Source: Clostridium aestuarii (GTDB taxonomy: Bacteria; Bacillota; Clostridia; Clostridiales; Clostridiaceae). From it: 64,000 bases of DNA. Every line of letters starts with the position of its first letter. Within the stretch, counting starts at the first letter, position 1. The stretch is taken from NCBI RefSeq assembly GCF_026735135.1, contig NZ_JAPQER010000005.1, positions 1 to 64,000 on the forward strand. The letters run 5' to 3'. The notes under the pieces were generated by a model. The model had not been told where the DNA came from. It searched no databases and was given only the letters and a program-made list of their open reading frames with translations. The translations under genes were made by a program, and so were the position numbers. Shown one piece after another: positions 1 to 7,208 of this stretch.

Positions 1-45
1 GGTACTGCATTGGAGACGATGTGGAAGAGTAGGTCGCTGCCAGGT
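1..45 (+). rRNA. rrf: 5S rRNA, 3' end only (partial)
   Basis: The first bases match the 3' part of a clostridial 5S rRNA, including the GTAGGTCGCTGCCAGG ending. The gene starts left of the window. A run of tRNA genes begins six bases later, the usual arrangement downstream of a clostridial rRNA operon. Confidence 0.75.
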
Positions 46-50
46 AATTT

Positions 51-126
51 GATTCACTAGCTCAGTCGGTAGAGCACTTGACTTTTAATCAAGTTGTCCG
101 GGGTTCGATTCCCCGGTGGATCACCA
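51..126 (+). tRNA. tRNA-Lys (TTT)
   Basis: A 76-base cloverleaf with a 7-bp acceptor stem (GATTCAC paired with GTGGATC), anticodon loop CTTTTAA giving TTT, a GGTTCGATTCC T-arm and an encoded CCA end. First tRNA of a four-gene run after 5S rRNA, probably co-transcribed with the rRNA operon. Confidence 0.97.
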
Positions 127-137
127 ATTAATTTTAT

Positions 138-213
138 GGGCGCATAGCTCAGCTGGGAGAGCACCTGCCTTACAAGCAGGGGGTCACAGGTTCGAGCCCT
201 GTTGTGCCCACCA
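138..213 (+). tRNA. tRNA-Val (TAC)
   Basis: A 76-base cloverleaf with acceptor GGGCGCA/TGTGCCC, anticodon TAC in the loop of CCTGCCTTACAAGCAGG, and an encoded CCA. It follows tRNA-Lys by 11 bases. Confidence 0.97.
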
Positions 214-221
214 TAAAATGT

Positions 222-298
222 GGCCTAGTGGCTCAGTTGGTTAGAGTACCGGCCTGTCACGCCGGGGGTCGAGGGTTCGAGTCCCTTCTAGGTCGCCA
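222..298 (+). tRNA. tRNA-Asp (GTC)
   Basis: A 77-base cloverleaf with acceptor GGCCTAG/CTAGGTC, anticodon GTC in CGGCCTGTCACGCCG, discriminator G and an encoded CCA. Third of the four-tRNA run. Confidence 0.97.
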
Positions 299-310
299 AT
301 AATATAATAC

Positions 311-395
311 GGAGGAGTTCCCGAGTGGCCAAAGGGGGCAGACTGTAAATCTGTTGCGTTTCGCTTCGATGGTTCGAATCCATCTTCCTCCACCA
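311..395 (+). tRNA. tRNA-Tyr (GTA)
   Basis: An 85-base class II tRNA with a long variable arm, acceptor GGAGGAG/TTCCTCC, anticodon GTA (CAGACTGTAAATCTG) and an encoded CCA. Last of the run; an intrinsic terminator follows four bases downstream. Confidence 0.97.
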
Positions 396-398
396 TTA

Positions 399-428
399 AA
401 ACAGTCTTATATAAGGCTGTTTTTTTTA
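399..428 (+). terminator. Intrinsic terminator of the rRNA/tRNA run
   Basis: A 9-bp stem (AACAGTCTT / AAGGCTGTT, one G-U pair) with an ATAT loop followed by eight T. It closes the transcript that carries 5S rRNA and the four tRNAs. Confidence 0.85.
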
Positions 429-505
429 TACAGAAATTTTAAATTAGAAATAAAACTGTGGCTTATGAAAAAACTTAAAAAGTATGTAAATATAAATGTT
501 TAAAT

Positions 506-545
506 CTTAGACTGGTTAATTGGCTAGTCTAAGTTCTTTTGTATT
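506..545 (+). terminator. Second hairpin, possible terminator
   Basis: A perfect 8-bp inverted repeat (CTTAGACT / AGTCTAAG) around a 12-base loop, followed by a T-rich stretch. Probably a back-up terminator for the rRNA/tRNA transcript. Confidence 0.5.
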
Positions 546-636
546 TTAAAATATAAATGTTCACTATCAAGGTCAAATTAAGACAAACGATAAATAGGAT
601 AAGTTTATAGTAAATTTAAAGGTGATGAGAATAAAC

Positions 637-1338
637 ATGAAAGTTAACTACGGAGAAAAAGAGATAGAATTTCAAGTTAAGTATAAAAAACGTAAAACTT
701 TAAAGATTTCTATAAAACCAAATCTTGCAGTGGAGGTTTCAGCTCCTTTAAGAACTAAAGATGAGGTGATTAAAGAAATCATACTAAAAAGAGCTACGTG
801 GATATTAAAACAAAAGGAGCATTTTGAGAAAATTTTACCTGGATTCACTCCAAGATATTATGAAAGTGGAGAAAGTCATATGTATTTAGGTAGACAGTAT
901 ATGCTCAAGGTAATAGCTGCTAAGAAAAATCATGTAGAGTTAAAAGAAAGATATATTTATATATATACAATTCATAAACATAACAGAGAGTACAATGAAA
1001 AATTGCTTTACAAGTGGTATAGAAATCAGGCTGAAAAGAAATTTGGAGAATTATTTGAAGAGTGTTTTGAAAAATTAAGAAAATATGGAATAAAAAAACC
1101 TACGTGGTCTATAAGAAAAATGAAAGCTAGATGGGGAAGTTATCATCCTAAAAAAAATCATGTGCTTTTGAATTTAGAACTTATAAGAGCGTCTAGTTAT
1201 TGCATTGAACATGTTATTGTGCATGAACTTTGTCATGTGAAACATCCAAATCACAGTAAGCAATTTTATGGGCTTATGGATTTAGTTATGCCCGATTGGC
1301 AAGGAAGAAAAGAAAAGTTGGAGAGTACTGTTATATAA
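637..1338 (+). CDS. YgjP/M48-type metallopeptidase domain protein
   Basis: About 233 residues. The DUF45/YgjP-like family is a soluble zinc-peptidase-like (gluzincin) family whose substrate is unknown. The zinc motif HELCH lies near residues 198-202 and is followed by a His in PNHS, with a conserved RWGSY motif near residue 166. The length is normal for the family. I chose ATG 637 because GGTGATGAG lies about six bases upstream. GTG 622 and ATG 625 overlap that ribosome-binding site and are less likely. It stands alone, with no obvious operon partner. Confidence 0.85.
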   Translation: MKVNYGEKEIEFQVKYKKRKTLKISIKPNLAVEVSAPLRTKDEVIKEIILKRATWILKQKEHFEKILPGFTPRYYESGESHMYLGRQYMLKVIAAKKNHVELKERYIYIYTIHKHNREYNEKLLYKWYRNQAEKKFGELFEECFEKLRKYGIKKPTWSIRKMKARWGSYHPKKNHVLLNLELIRASSYCIEHVIVHELCHVKHPNHSKQFYGLMDLVMPDWQGRKEKLESTVI

Positions 1339-1489
1339 TGGGGGCTGGTGCATATTTTTGTTCAAAATATAGGGACAGCTATTTTTGCAGTTATAGTATC
1401 ATTGATTGTATAATTTTTCTAAATGTTAAAAAAGTTAATATTGCTATATAATATATGAAATAAATTACTAAAATATTGGAGGAATATAT

Positions 1490-1939
1490 ATGGAAACAAT
1501 TGAAATCTTTCAAAATGATTATTTAGATGAATGTACTAATTTATTAGTATCAGTTTTTAATAGTGAGCCTTGGAATGAGAAGTGGAGTTTTGAAACTGCT
1601 CGTAAAAGATTAGAAGAAACATGTAAAAGCCCTAACTTTAAGGGGATAGTTTATAAAAAAGATGATAAGATTGTAAGTGTCATTATGGGTAATTGTGAAC
1701 AGTGGTATGAAGGTTTTCACTATTACATGAAGGATTTTTTTGTGGATTCAGCTATTCAAAAAAAAGGCATTGGAAGCAAGATGCTAAAATATTTAGAAGA
1801 AGAATTAAAAGCAGTAGATGTGAATTTTATTCATTTTTGGACACTTAAAGGAGGAAGAATAGAAAATTTTTATAAAAATAATGGTTATAAATTATCTAGC
1901 ACAATGACATTGATGATGAAGGATTTAGATAATATATAG
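1490..1939 (+). CDS. GNAT family N-acetyltransferase
   Basis: 149 residues with a GNAT fold. The acetyl-CoA-binding motif is QKKGIGSKML near residues 99-108, preceded by the β4 strand DFFVDSAIQ. The C-terminal YKNNGYKL matches the usual β6-β7 region of the family. A GGAGG ribosome-binding site lies seven bases before the ATG. The substrate cannot be inferred; the neighbours are unrelated. Confidence 0.85.
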   Translation: METIEIFQNDYLDECTNLLVSVFNSEPWNEKWSFETARKRLEETCKSPNFKGIVYKKDDKIVSVIMGNCEQWYEGFHYYMKDFFVDSAIQKKGIGSKMLKYLEEELKAVDVNFIHFWTLKGGRIENFYKNNGYKLSSTMTLMMKDLDNI

Positions 1940-2047
1940 AATGGAGAATGAATATTAAAAAGTAAAATTAAATGGTATATTAAAGAAAAATATAGTCTGA
2001 ATGGACTGTTATAGATATATTACATATGAAATGTGGGGGAGATTAAT

Positions 2048-2410
2048 TTGAACTGGTTTAAAATAGGCAATATTATACTAATTAGTATGCTGATAATTAA
2101 TGGTTTGTTTTTACATTGGGATTCTATATTAGGAGATGTTGTTTTTGGAATAATCTTAATAATTAATGGAGTTATTCTTAACGAAAAACATTTGGAGAGT
2201 AAACAAAAAAGTAAAATAAAGAATATAAACAGGTATGTTGCTGCAAATAAAAATTTTTTTATTGGTGCAGGAATACTTATTATAATTCTAAAGATTCCAA
2301 AGTTAAGTATATTTCAAGATAAATTTGGTTATTTGGGTTTAAATGGATTTTACATAATTTGTATGATGGCGTTTGTTGGTATGATTATATTTTATATAAA
2401 GACAAAGTAG
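2048..2410 (+). CDS. Small four-helix membrane protein, unknown function
   Basis: 120 residues that I do not recognise. Four hydrophobic stretches near residues 5-24, 28-46, 70-88 and 98-118 suggest a polytopic inner-membrane protein, with a lysine-rich loop between helices 2 and 3. I chose TTG 2048 because GGGGGAG ends six bases upstream. GTG 2033 is in frame but has no ribosome-binding site. A bidirectional terminator follows about 90 bases later. Confidence 0.65.
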   Translation: MNWFKIGNIILISMLIINGLFLHWDSILGDVVFGIILIINGVILNEKHLESKQKSKIKNINRYVAANKNFFIGAGILIIILKIPKLSIFQDKFGYLGLNGFYIICMMAFVGMIIFYIKTK

Positions 2411-2501
2411 TTTGGAGTGGTAGAAGGGTGTGATGATTTATATATAACATATTACAAAATTATTTTTAACTATATTTTAATTATCAATTAAAGTTTTATA
2501 T

Positions 2502-2530
2502 AAGGACCAAATTTTTGGCCCTTAATTTTT
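2502..2530. terminator. Bidirectional terminator between convergent genes
   Basis: Hairpin AAGGaCCAAA / TTTTTGGcCCTT with T-rich flanks on both strands. It sits between the membrane-protein gene on the plus strand and the ferredoxin gene on the minus strand, and probably serves both. Confidence 0.7.
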
Positions 2531-3347
2531 AAATAAATAATTCTGGTTCTCTTCTAGAAGCAAAATCAATTTCTAATTCGTGTTTATGTTTTAAATAATT
2601 TGCATCATCATAATACTTTGCATGAGTAGGACATTTTTTAATGCAAGCACCACATTTAATACAAATTCCATTTAATTTAGATACGTCATTAGAATCAATA
2701 GAACCCATAGGACAGACATCTACACAAAGTTTGCAATCAATACAATTGCTATTTGTTTTTGGAATGACTTTTCTAATATCTGCAGGAGCCCCATTTTTAT
2801 TTTTGGGCATATAATATTTTCTATAAGGTTTATTTCCTTTTACAACTATATCTTCAATTTGATCTTGAGTTTTTATTTTTGTATATATCTGATTACCAAA
2901 ATCACTTACTATAGTCATATCTTTTTCATCAGGTCTGTTTTGAGCAAGAGTTTTAGAAAATGAGTGTTCTCCTATAAATGCACCTCCTGCCATAACTTTA
3001 AAATCATTTAATTCAAGAATATCTTTCAATTCTATTAAAGCATCATCATAATTTCTGTTTCCATAAACAACTACAGGAATTGCCAATGTTCCATTACCTT
3101 TAATAGAAGTTAAATATTTTAGTAATATATTAGGAACTCTTCCTGCGTAGACTGGAACGCCTACAATGACAATATCTTCTTTTGTAAAAGATACAGGAGT
3201 TTTTCTAGCTTCTGGTAACGTAAAATCAATATTATGTATAGGTGTTTCATTGTCATTATTCTTTGAAATTTGTTGTGATATTCCAAAGACTATTTTTTTT
3301 GTTGTACCTGTTGCACTAAAGTATATTGCATTAATTTTTTTATCCAT
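2529..3347 (-). CDS. Flavodoxin-like / bis-[4Fe-4S] ferredoxin fusion (EFR1-type)
   Basis: 272 residues. The N-terminal half is flavodoxin-like: the FMN loop FSATGTTKK is near residues 10-18 and VGVPVYAGRVP is near 60-70. The C-terminal part has two 4Fe-4S motifs (CIDCKLCVDVCPMG and CIKCGACIKKCP). Such EFRO1-type proteins are cytoplasmic electron carriers, and the physiological partner is unknown. I chose ATG 3347 because AGGAGG lies six bases upstream; a longer reading to 3368 would swallow that site. The gene is monocistronic and convergent with the upstream membrane-protein gene. Confidence 0.85.
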   Translation of the reverse strand: MDKKINAIYFSATGTTKKIVFGISQQISKNNDNETPIHNIDFTLPEARKTPVSFTKEDIVIVGVPVYAGRVPNILLKYLTSIKGNGTLAIPVVVYGNRNYDDALIELKDILELNDFKVMAGGAFIGEHSFSKTLAQNRPDEKDMTIVSDFGNQIYTKIKTQDQIEDIVVKGNKPYRKYYMPKNKNGAPADIRKVIPKTNSNCIDCKLCVDVCPMGSIDSNDVSKLNGICIKCGACIKKCPTHAKYYDDANYLKHKHELEIDFASRREPELFI

Positions 3348-3519
3348 AATAAGCCTCCTATGATACATTTTTATATATTATTAATCCAAATATCATTATT
3401 GTGGTGAATAGTAACTTTTGTTATATTACTTCTAGAATCATTATAGTATAAATTGGTAGATACTAAAAGTAATATATAAATAGATATTTTAATGAAGATT
3501 AACAATAGATTGGAGTTAT

Positions 3520-3560
3520 ATTTTTAACACTCCTACGTGTTAATGTGTAGAAGTGTTAAT
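3520..3560 (-). terminator. Terminator downstream of ilvA
   Basis: On the minus strand an imperfect stem (TTAACACTtCTAC / GTAGgAGTGTTAA) is followed by AAAAAT-rich sequence. It lies 26 bases beyond the ilvA stop codon. The U-tract is weak. Confidence 0.55.
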
Positions 3561-3585
3561 TATTATATAGAATGCTTAGTAAATT

Positions 3586-4800
3586 TTAATATACTCTAAT
3601 AATTTTATATCCAGCTTTATTTAAGCTGTTGATTATTTGATTAACGTGTTCATCACCATTGGTTTCAACAGTTACTTCTAGTTGAACTTGCATAAATCTA
3701 TCAAATGTTTTGAACTGGTTGTGATCAAGTTTTATAACATTAGCACTTAAATCAGAGAGTATTTCTGAGATTTTTAATAATTCTCCTGGAGTATCAGGAA
3801 GTTCTACTGTGAAGCAGAATAATCTTCCTCTAGAAACAAGTCCTCTATTTATCATAGAAGAAACTGTTACAACATCTATGTTACCACCACTTACAACACA
3901 AGCTATTTTTTTATCTTTATCATTTATTTTCTTTAATGCAGCTAGGGATAGTGCTCCAGAAGTTTCAGCAATTAACTTTTCTTTTTCAAGAAGCATTAGA
4001 AAAGCCTCCATTATTTCGAAATCTGAAACAGTTATGATTTCATCTACATAATTTTTTATAATTTCAAAAGGTGTATCTCCAGGTCTTTTTACAGCTACTC
4101 CTTCGGCTATAGTTTTTACTGTATCAAGATTTACAACAGCATTTTCTTCCAAAGATTTTTTCATTGCTTTAGCACCTTCAGGTTCGACCCCTATGACTTT
4201 TATATTTGGATTGATAGATTTTGCAGCAAAAGCAATTCCACTTATAAGTCCGCCTCCGCCGACAGGGGCAAGAATATAATCAATATCTTTTAAATCTTCT
4301 AATATTTCTACAGCTATTGTTCCTTGCCCTGCAATAACATCTAAATCATCAAAAGGATGAACAAAAACATAATTATTTTCTTCTTGAAGTTCTTTAGCTT
4401 TAGTATATGCTTCATCGTAGAAATCCCCATGTAGAACTACATTTGCACCATAATTTTTAGTGGCTGATACTTTTATAAGTGGAGTAGTTTTAGGCATTAC
4501 AATTGTTGCTTTAACCCCAAGCTTTTGAGCTGCATAAGCTACTCCTTGAGAGTGGTTTCCAGCAGATGATGCTATAACCCCTCTTTTCTTTTCTTCTTCG
4601 GATAACTTAATAATCTTATTATAAGCTCCACGTATTTTAAAAGCCCCAGTTACTTGCAGATTTTCTGGTTTTATATAAACCTTATTTTTAGATTCATTAC
4701 TGAAAAAAGAACTATAGATAAGCTGAGTTCTTTTAGCTGTTCCTTTGAGGTTGTTTACAGCTGTTTCAATATCTGCAAAGTTTAAAAATGAATTTTTCAT
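3586..4800 (-). CDS. ilvA: Threonine ammonia-lyase (threonine dehydratase), biosynthetic
   Basis: 404 residues. It deaminates L-threonine to 2-oxobutanoate, the first committed step to isoleucine, using PLP in the cytoplasm. The PLP lysine is in TGAFKIRGAYNKI near residue 55. The phosphate loop is GGGGLISG near 180 and SSAGNHSQGVA lies near 78. The C-terminal ~80 residues form one ACT domain (ELPDTPGELLKI), as in the short ~400-residue clostridial and TdcB-type enzymes. The isoleucine-specific T-box directly upstream argues for the biosynthetic role over a catabolic one. Confidence 0.95.
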   Translation of the reverse strand: MKNSFLNFADIETAVNNLKGTAKRTQLIYSSFFSNESKNKVYIKPENLQVTGAFKIRGAYNKIIKLSEEEKKRGVIASSAGNHSQGVAYAAQKLGVKATIVMPKTTPLIKVSATKNYGANVVLHGDFYDEAYTKAKELQEENNYVFVHPFDDLDVIAGQGTIAVEILEDLKDIDYILAPVGGGGLISGIAFAAKSINPNIKVIGVEPEGAKAMKKSLEENAVVNLDTVKTIAEGVAVKRPGDTPFEIIKNYVDEIITVSDFEIMEAFLMLLEKEKLIAETSGALSLAALKKINDKDKKIACVVSGGNIDVVTVSSMINRGLVSRGRLFCFTVELPDTPGELLKISEILSDLSANVIKLDHNQFKTFDRFMQVQLEVTVETNGDEHVNQIINSLNKAGYKIIRVY

Positions 4801-4835
4801 AAATGTGCCCCCTTAAAATTGTAATAATATATAAA

Positions 4836-5098
4836 AAACGCCCTTGAATATTTCAAGGACGAATTAATTCGCGGTACCACCTTAATTGCATTTTTAATTA
4901 TATAAAAATGCCACTTTTTCAGTTCAATTAAACCTAAGCTTTTTATCGGAGCTAGACGGTGTATCTTACTATTGTTCAGACACACAGCTCGGGAGTGATT
5001 CCTATTTTATCCATCAGTATCGACTTTCAACAAATGTCGACTTTCTGTAACTGATTTTGACAAAACAGCTGTCTCCTTCGTTGCTATTTACTATGTAT
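4836..5098 (-). promoter_or_regulatory. T-box riboswitch, isoleucine-specific (controls ilvA)
   Basis: On the minus strand the leader carries the T-box consensus AAGGTGGTACCGCG (plus-strand 4871-4884). It is followed by the terminator stem CGTCCTTGAA / TTCAAGGGCG and a T-run at 4832-4862. In stem I the specifier bulge reads GGA-ATC-A directly before CTCC, which pairs with GGAG; the specifier ATC at 4997-4999 codes for Ile. Known mechanism: uncharged tRNA-Ile pairs with the specifier and the antiterminator and allows read-through. This fits ilvA as the target. The specifier assignment was done by eye. Confidence 0.93.
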
Positions 5099-5118
5099 AA
5101 TTATCATTTGTTTATAGA

Positions 5119-5147
5119 TTTTAACCTGTTTTTATATATTTGTCAAT
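5119..5147 (-). promoter_or_regulatory. SigA promoter of the ilvA T-box transcript
   Basis: Minus-strand -35 TTGACA (5142-5147) and -10 TAAAAT (5119-5124) are separated by exactly 17 bases, just upstream of the T-box leader. Confidence 0.8.
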
Positions 5148-5184
5148 AAATATTTAATTTAATTAAAAAATGATTTTTATAAAA

Positions 5185-6084
5185 TTAAATTGCAATATCG
5201 GTATTTAATGCATTTACTACAGAAGATATATTTGATACTATTTTTCGTGCTACATCAGGATTGTTCATAGTGTAAATATGAATACCATCAATTCCATTAG
5301 ATAATAAATCAATTATTTGATCTGTAGCATAAGCAATACCTGCGTCTTTTAAAGCTTCAGTATTATTTTCGTATTTGTTCATGATTGTAATAAATTTTTT
5401 TGGAATAGAAGTTCCACATAGAGAAACTATTCTTTCTATTTGTTTTTTATTTATCACAGGCATAATACCTGCTTGAAGTGGAACGTTTATGTCTAGAGTA
5501 TCTACTTTAGATTTAAAATCGTAAAAAAATTTGTTATCAAAAAATAATTGAGAAATTAGAAAATCTGTACCAGAATTTACTTTGTTTTTAAGGTTATATA
5601 AATCAGATTCTATGCTGTTACATTCAGTATGCCCCTCTGGATAACAAGCTCCACCTATGCAAAAATCCTCTGTTTCTTTTATATGTTTTATTAAATCCAC
5701 AGCATAATTGAAAGGATTGGAATCTGAAATTTTAAAATCAGGCTCTTCAGGTAAATCTCCTCTAAGAGCAAGGAGATTTTCAATATTATTATTTTTTAAC
5801 TGCTGTAATATTTTGTTTATTTCATCTTTAGAAGATGTTAAACACGTTAAGTGAGCTAAAGCTTCGATATTATATTTGTTTTTAACAATAGAAGCTATTT
5901 CAGTAGTTTTGTTTTTGTTTTTATTTCCACTGGCACCATAAGTAACGCTTATATAATCAGGTTTTAAATAAGCTAAATTATCAATAGTTTTGTATATAGT
6001 ATTGATTGAAGAGTCTTTTCTAGGTGGAAATATCTCAAAGGAAATTACAGGTTTCTTTTGTTTAAATATATCTTTTATGTTCAT
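5185..6084 (-). CDS. metF: 5,10-methylenetetrahydrofolate reductase
   Basis: 299 residues, a typical length. It reduces methylene-THF to 5-methyl-THF, the methyl donor for methionine synthase, in the cytoplasm with bound FAD. Recognisable motifs are SFEIFPPR (residues 15-22), DYISVTYGA (44-52), LALRGDLP (near 110) and FLISQLFFD (near 180), the TIM-barrel core of the family. It is divergent from the metH genes and preceded by its own SAM-I riboswitch, so methyl-THF supply drops when SAM is high. Confidence 0.95.
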   Translation of the reverse strand: MNIKDIFKQKKPVISFEIFPPRKDSSINTIYKTIDNLAYLKPDYISVTYGASGNKNKNKTTEIASIVKNKYNIEALAHLTCLTSSKDEINKILQQLKNNNIENLLALRGDLPEEPDFKISDSNPFNYAVDLIKHIKETEDFCIGGACYPEGHTECNSIESDLYNLKNKVNSGTDFLISQLFFDNKFFYDFKSKVDTLDINVPLQAGIMPVINKKQIERIVSLCGTSIPKKFITIMNKYENNTEALKDAGIAYATDQIIDLLSNGIDGIHIYTMNNPDVARKIVSNISSVVNALNTDIAI

Positions 6085-6189
6085 AAAAGATAGCCCCCTT
6101 TTCTTGTTCTAGTTAATATGGCTCAAATACTTAATTATGCCCCAATTATAATAAGTATTTGAGATTTTACGTAAAGTTCATAGTTTTAA

Positions 6190-6382
6190 TAAAAAAAAGC
6201 TACTTTTCGATAAGAAAAGCAGCTTTGAACTCTTAATTTTATATGTTTATATATAAAATTTATGCTAATCTTCTCATCTACCAAAATAAAAAATTCTGCA
6301 GGATTTGACACCGTTGTATCATAAAGATACCGGTTGTCGGGTTTCAAAGGGCCAGTCCCTCCACCACTCTTGATAAGAAATT
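6190..6382 (-). promoter_or_regulatory. SAM-I (S-box) riboswitch upstream of metF
   Basis: On the minus strand the aptamer shows CTTATCAAGAG, GTGGAGGGACTGGCCC, TGAAACCCGACAACC and a closing P1 arm, spanning roughly 6262-6378. A terminator follows at 6191-6226 (AAAGCTGCTTTTC / GAAAAGTAGCTTT, then eight T). SAM binding is known to favour the terminator in this class. Confidence 0.95.
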
Positions 6383-6415
6383 TTTCGTATATGCTATTAA
6401 ATTTTATTTTAACCT

Positions 6416-6444
6416 ATTTTAATATTTTTATATGCAGATGTCAA
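6416..6444 (-). promoter_or_regulatory. SigA promoter of the metF riboswitch
   Basis: Minus-strand TTGACA (6439-6444) and TAAAAT (6416-6421) with a 17-base spacer, directly upstream of the SAM-I aptamer. Confidence 0.8.
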
Positions 6445-6483
6445 GAGGAAATTTGTTCAATATTTTAATATAGAAAAAAAATG

Positions 6484-6512
6484 TTGAATAATTAAAAGAA
6501 TATATTTAAAAT
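6484..6512 (+). promoter_or_regulatory. Probable SigA promoter of the metH operon
   Basis: TTGAAT (6484-6489), a 17-base spacer and TAAAAT (6507-6512). It lies about 28 bases before the first gene, leaving no room for a riboswitch on this strand. This is in contrast to metF and metY. Confidence 0.6.
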
Positions 6513-6539
6513 AAAGTTTAACAAATAGGGGGCGATTAT

Positions 6540-7208
6540 TTGTATATTGATAAAAAAGAGGTTTTAAGATATTTGGGGCATAAAAATCAGATTATTCAAG
6601 AACAATTAAATTTATTAATAGATCAGTGCATAGAAGAAGTAAAGCAGTATACAAAACCTAAGTATACATTTGGGGTGTTTGATATTAAGAAAAATGATGA
6701 GGGAGTAGAACTTTTAGAAAGTAATTTGATATTTAAGGGGAAAGATATAAAGGAGCATCTTAAAAATTCAGATATGTGTGCTGTTATGGCTGTAACTCTT
6801 GGGAGTTTAGTGGACAGCAAAATAAGATACTATGAGAAGTTTAATTTAACAAAAGCTGTTATTTGGGATTCCTGTGCATCAGTATTGATAGAAAAAATAT
6901 GTGATGAAGCAGAGTGTGAAATAAGAAAAATAGCTAAAAATATAGATTTAGGTATTACTTATAGGTATAGTCCTGGGTATGGAGATTTTCCAATAGATAT
7001 TCAAGAAAAAATATTAAATACTTTACAAGCACAGAAAAATATAGGTCTTACAGCTACAGAAAATAGTATATTGATACCTAGAAAGTCTGTAACTGCGGTA
7101 ATTGGATTTCAAGATAAAAGTATTACAAGTGAACATCCAGGCTGCACGGTGTGTAGTAATTATGAAACATGTGAATACAGAAGAGGGGGAGATTATTGTG
7201 TTAATTAA
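6540..7208 (+). CDS. Methionine synthase reactivation-domain protein (separate subunit)
   Basis: 222 residues, homologous to the C-terminal activation domain of cobalamin-dependent methionine synthase. That domain binds SAM to re-methylate oxidised cob(II)alamin. The family signature RYSPGYGDFP is near residues 140-149, with a Cys-rich tail (CTVCSNYETC) near 201-210. The start is TTG 6540 with GGGGG upstream. Its 3' end overlaps the metH start by 11 bases, which suggests translational coupling. In E. coli this domain is fused to MetH; here it is a separate upstream gene, as in several clostridia. Confidence 0.9.
   Translation: MYIDKKEVLRYLGHKNQIIQEQLNLLIDQCIEEVKQYTKPKYTFGVFDIKKNDEGVELLESNLIFKGKDIKEHLKNSDMCAVMAVTLGSLVDSKIRYYEKFNLTKAVIWDSCASVLIEKICDEAECEIRKIAKNIDLGITYRYSPGYGDFPIDIQEKILNTLQAQKNIGLTATENSILIPRKSVTAVIGFQDKSITSEHPGCTVCSNYETCEYRRGGDYCVN

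Noticed and set aside
4797..4985. A minus-strand frame inside the ilvA leader
   Set aside because: It lies wholly within the T-box element, whose conserved RNA motifs explain the sequence.
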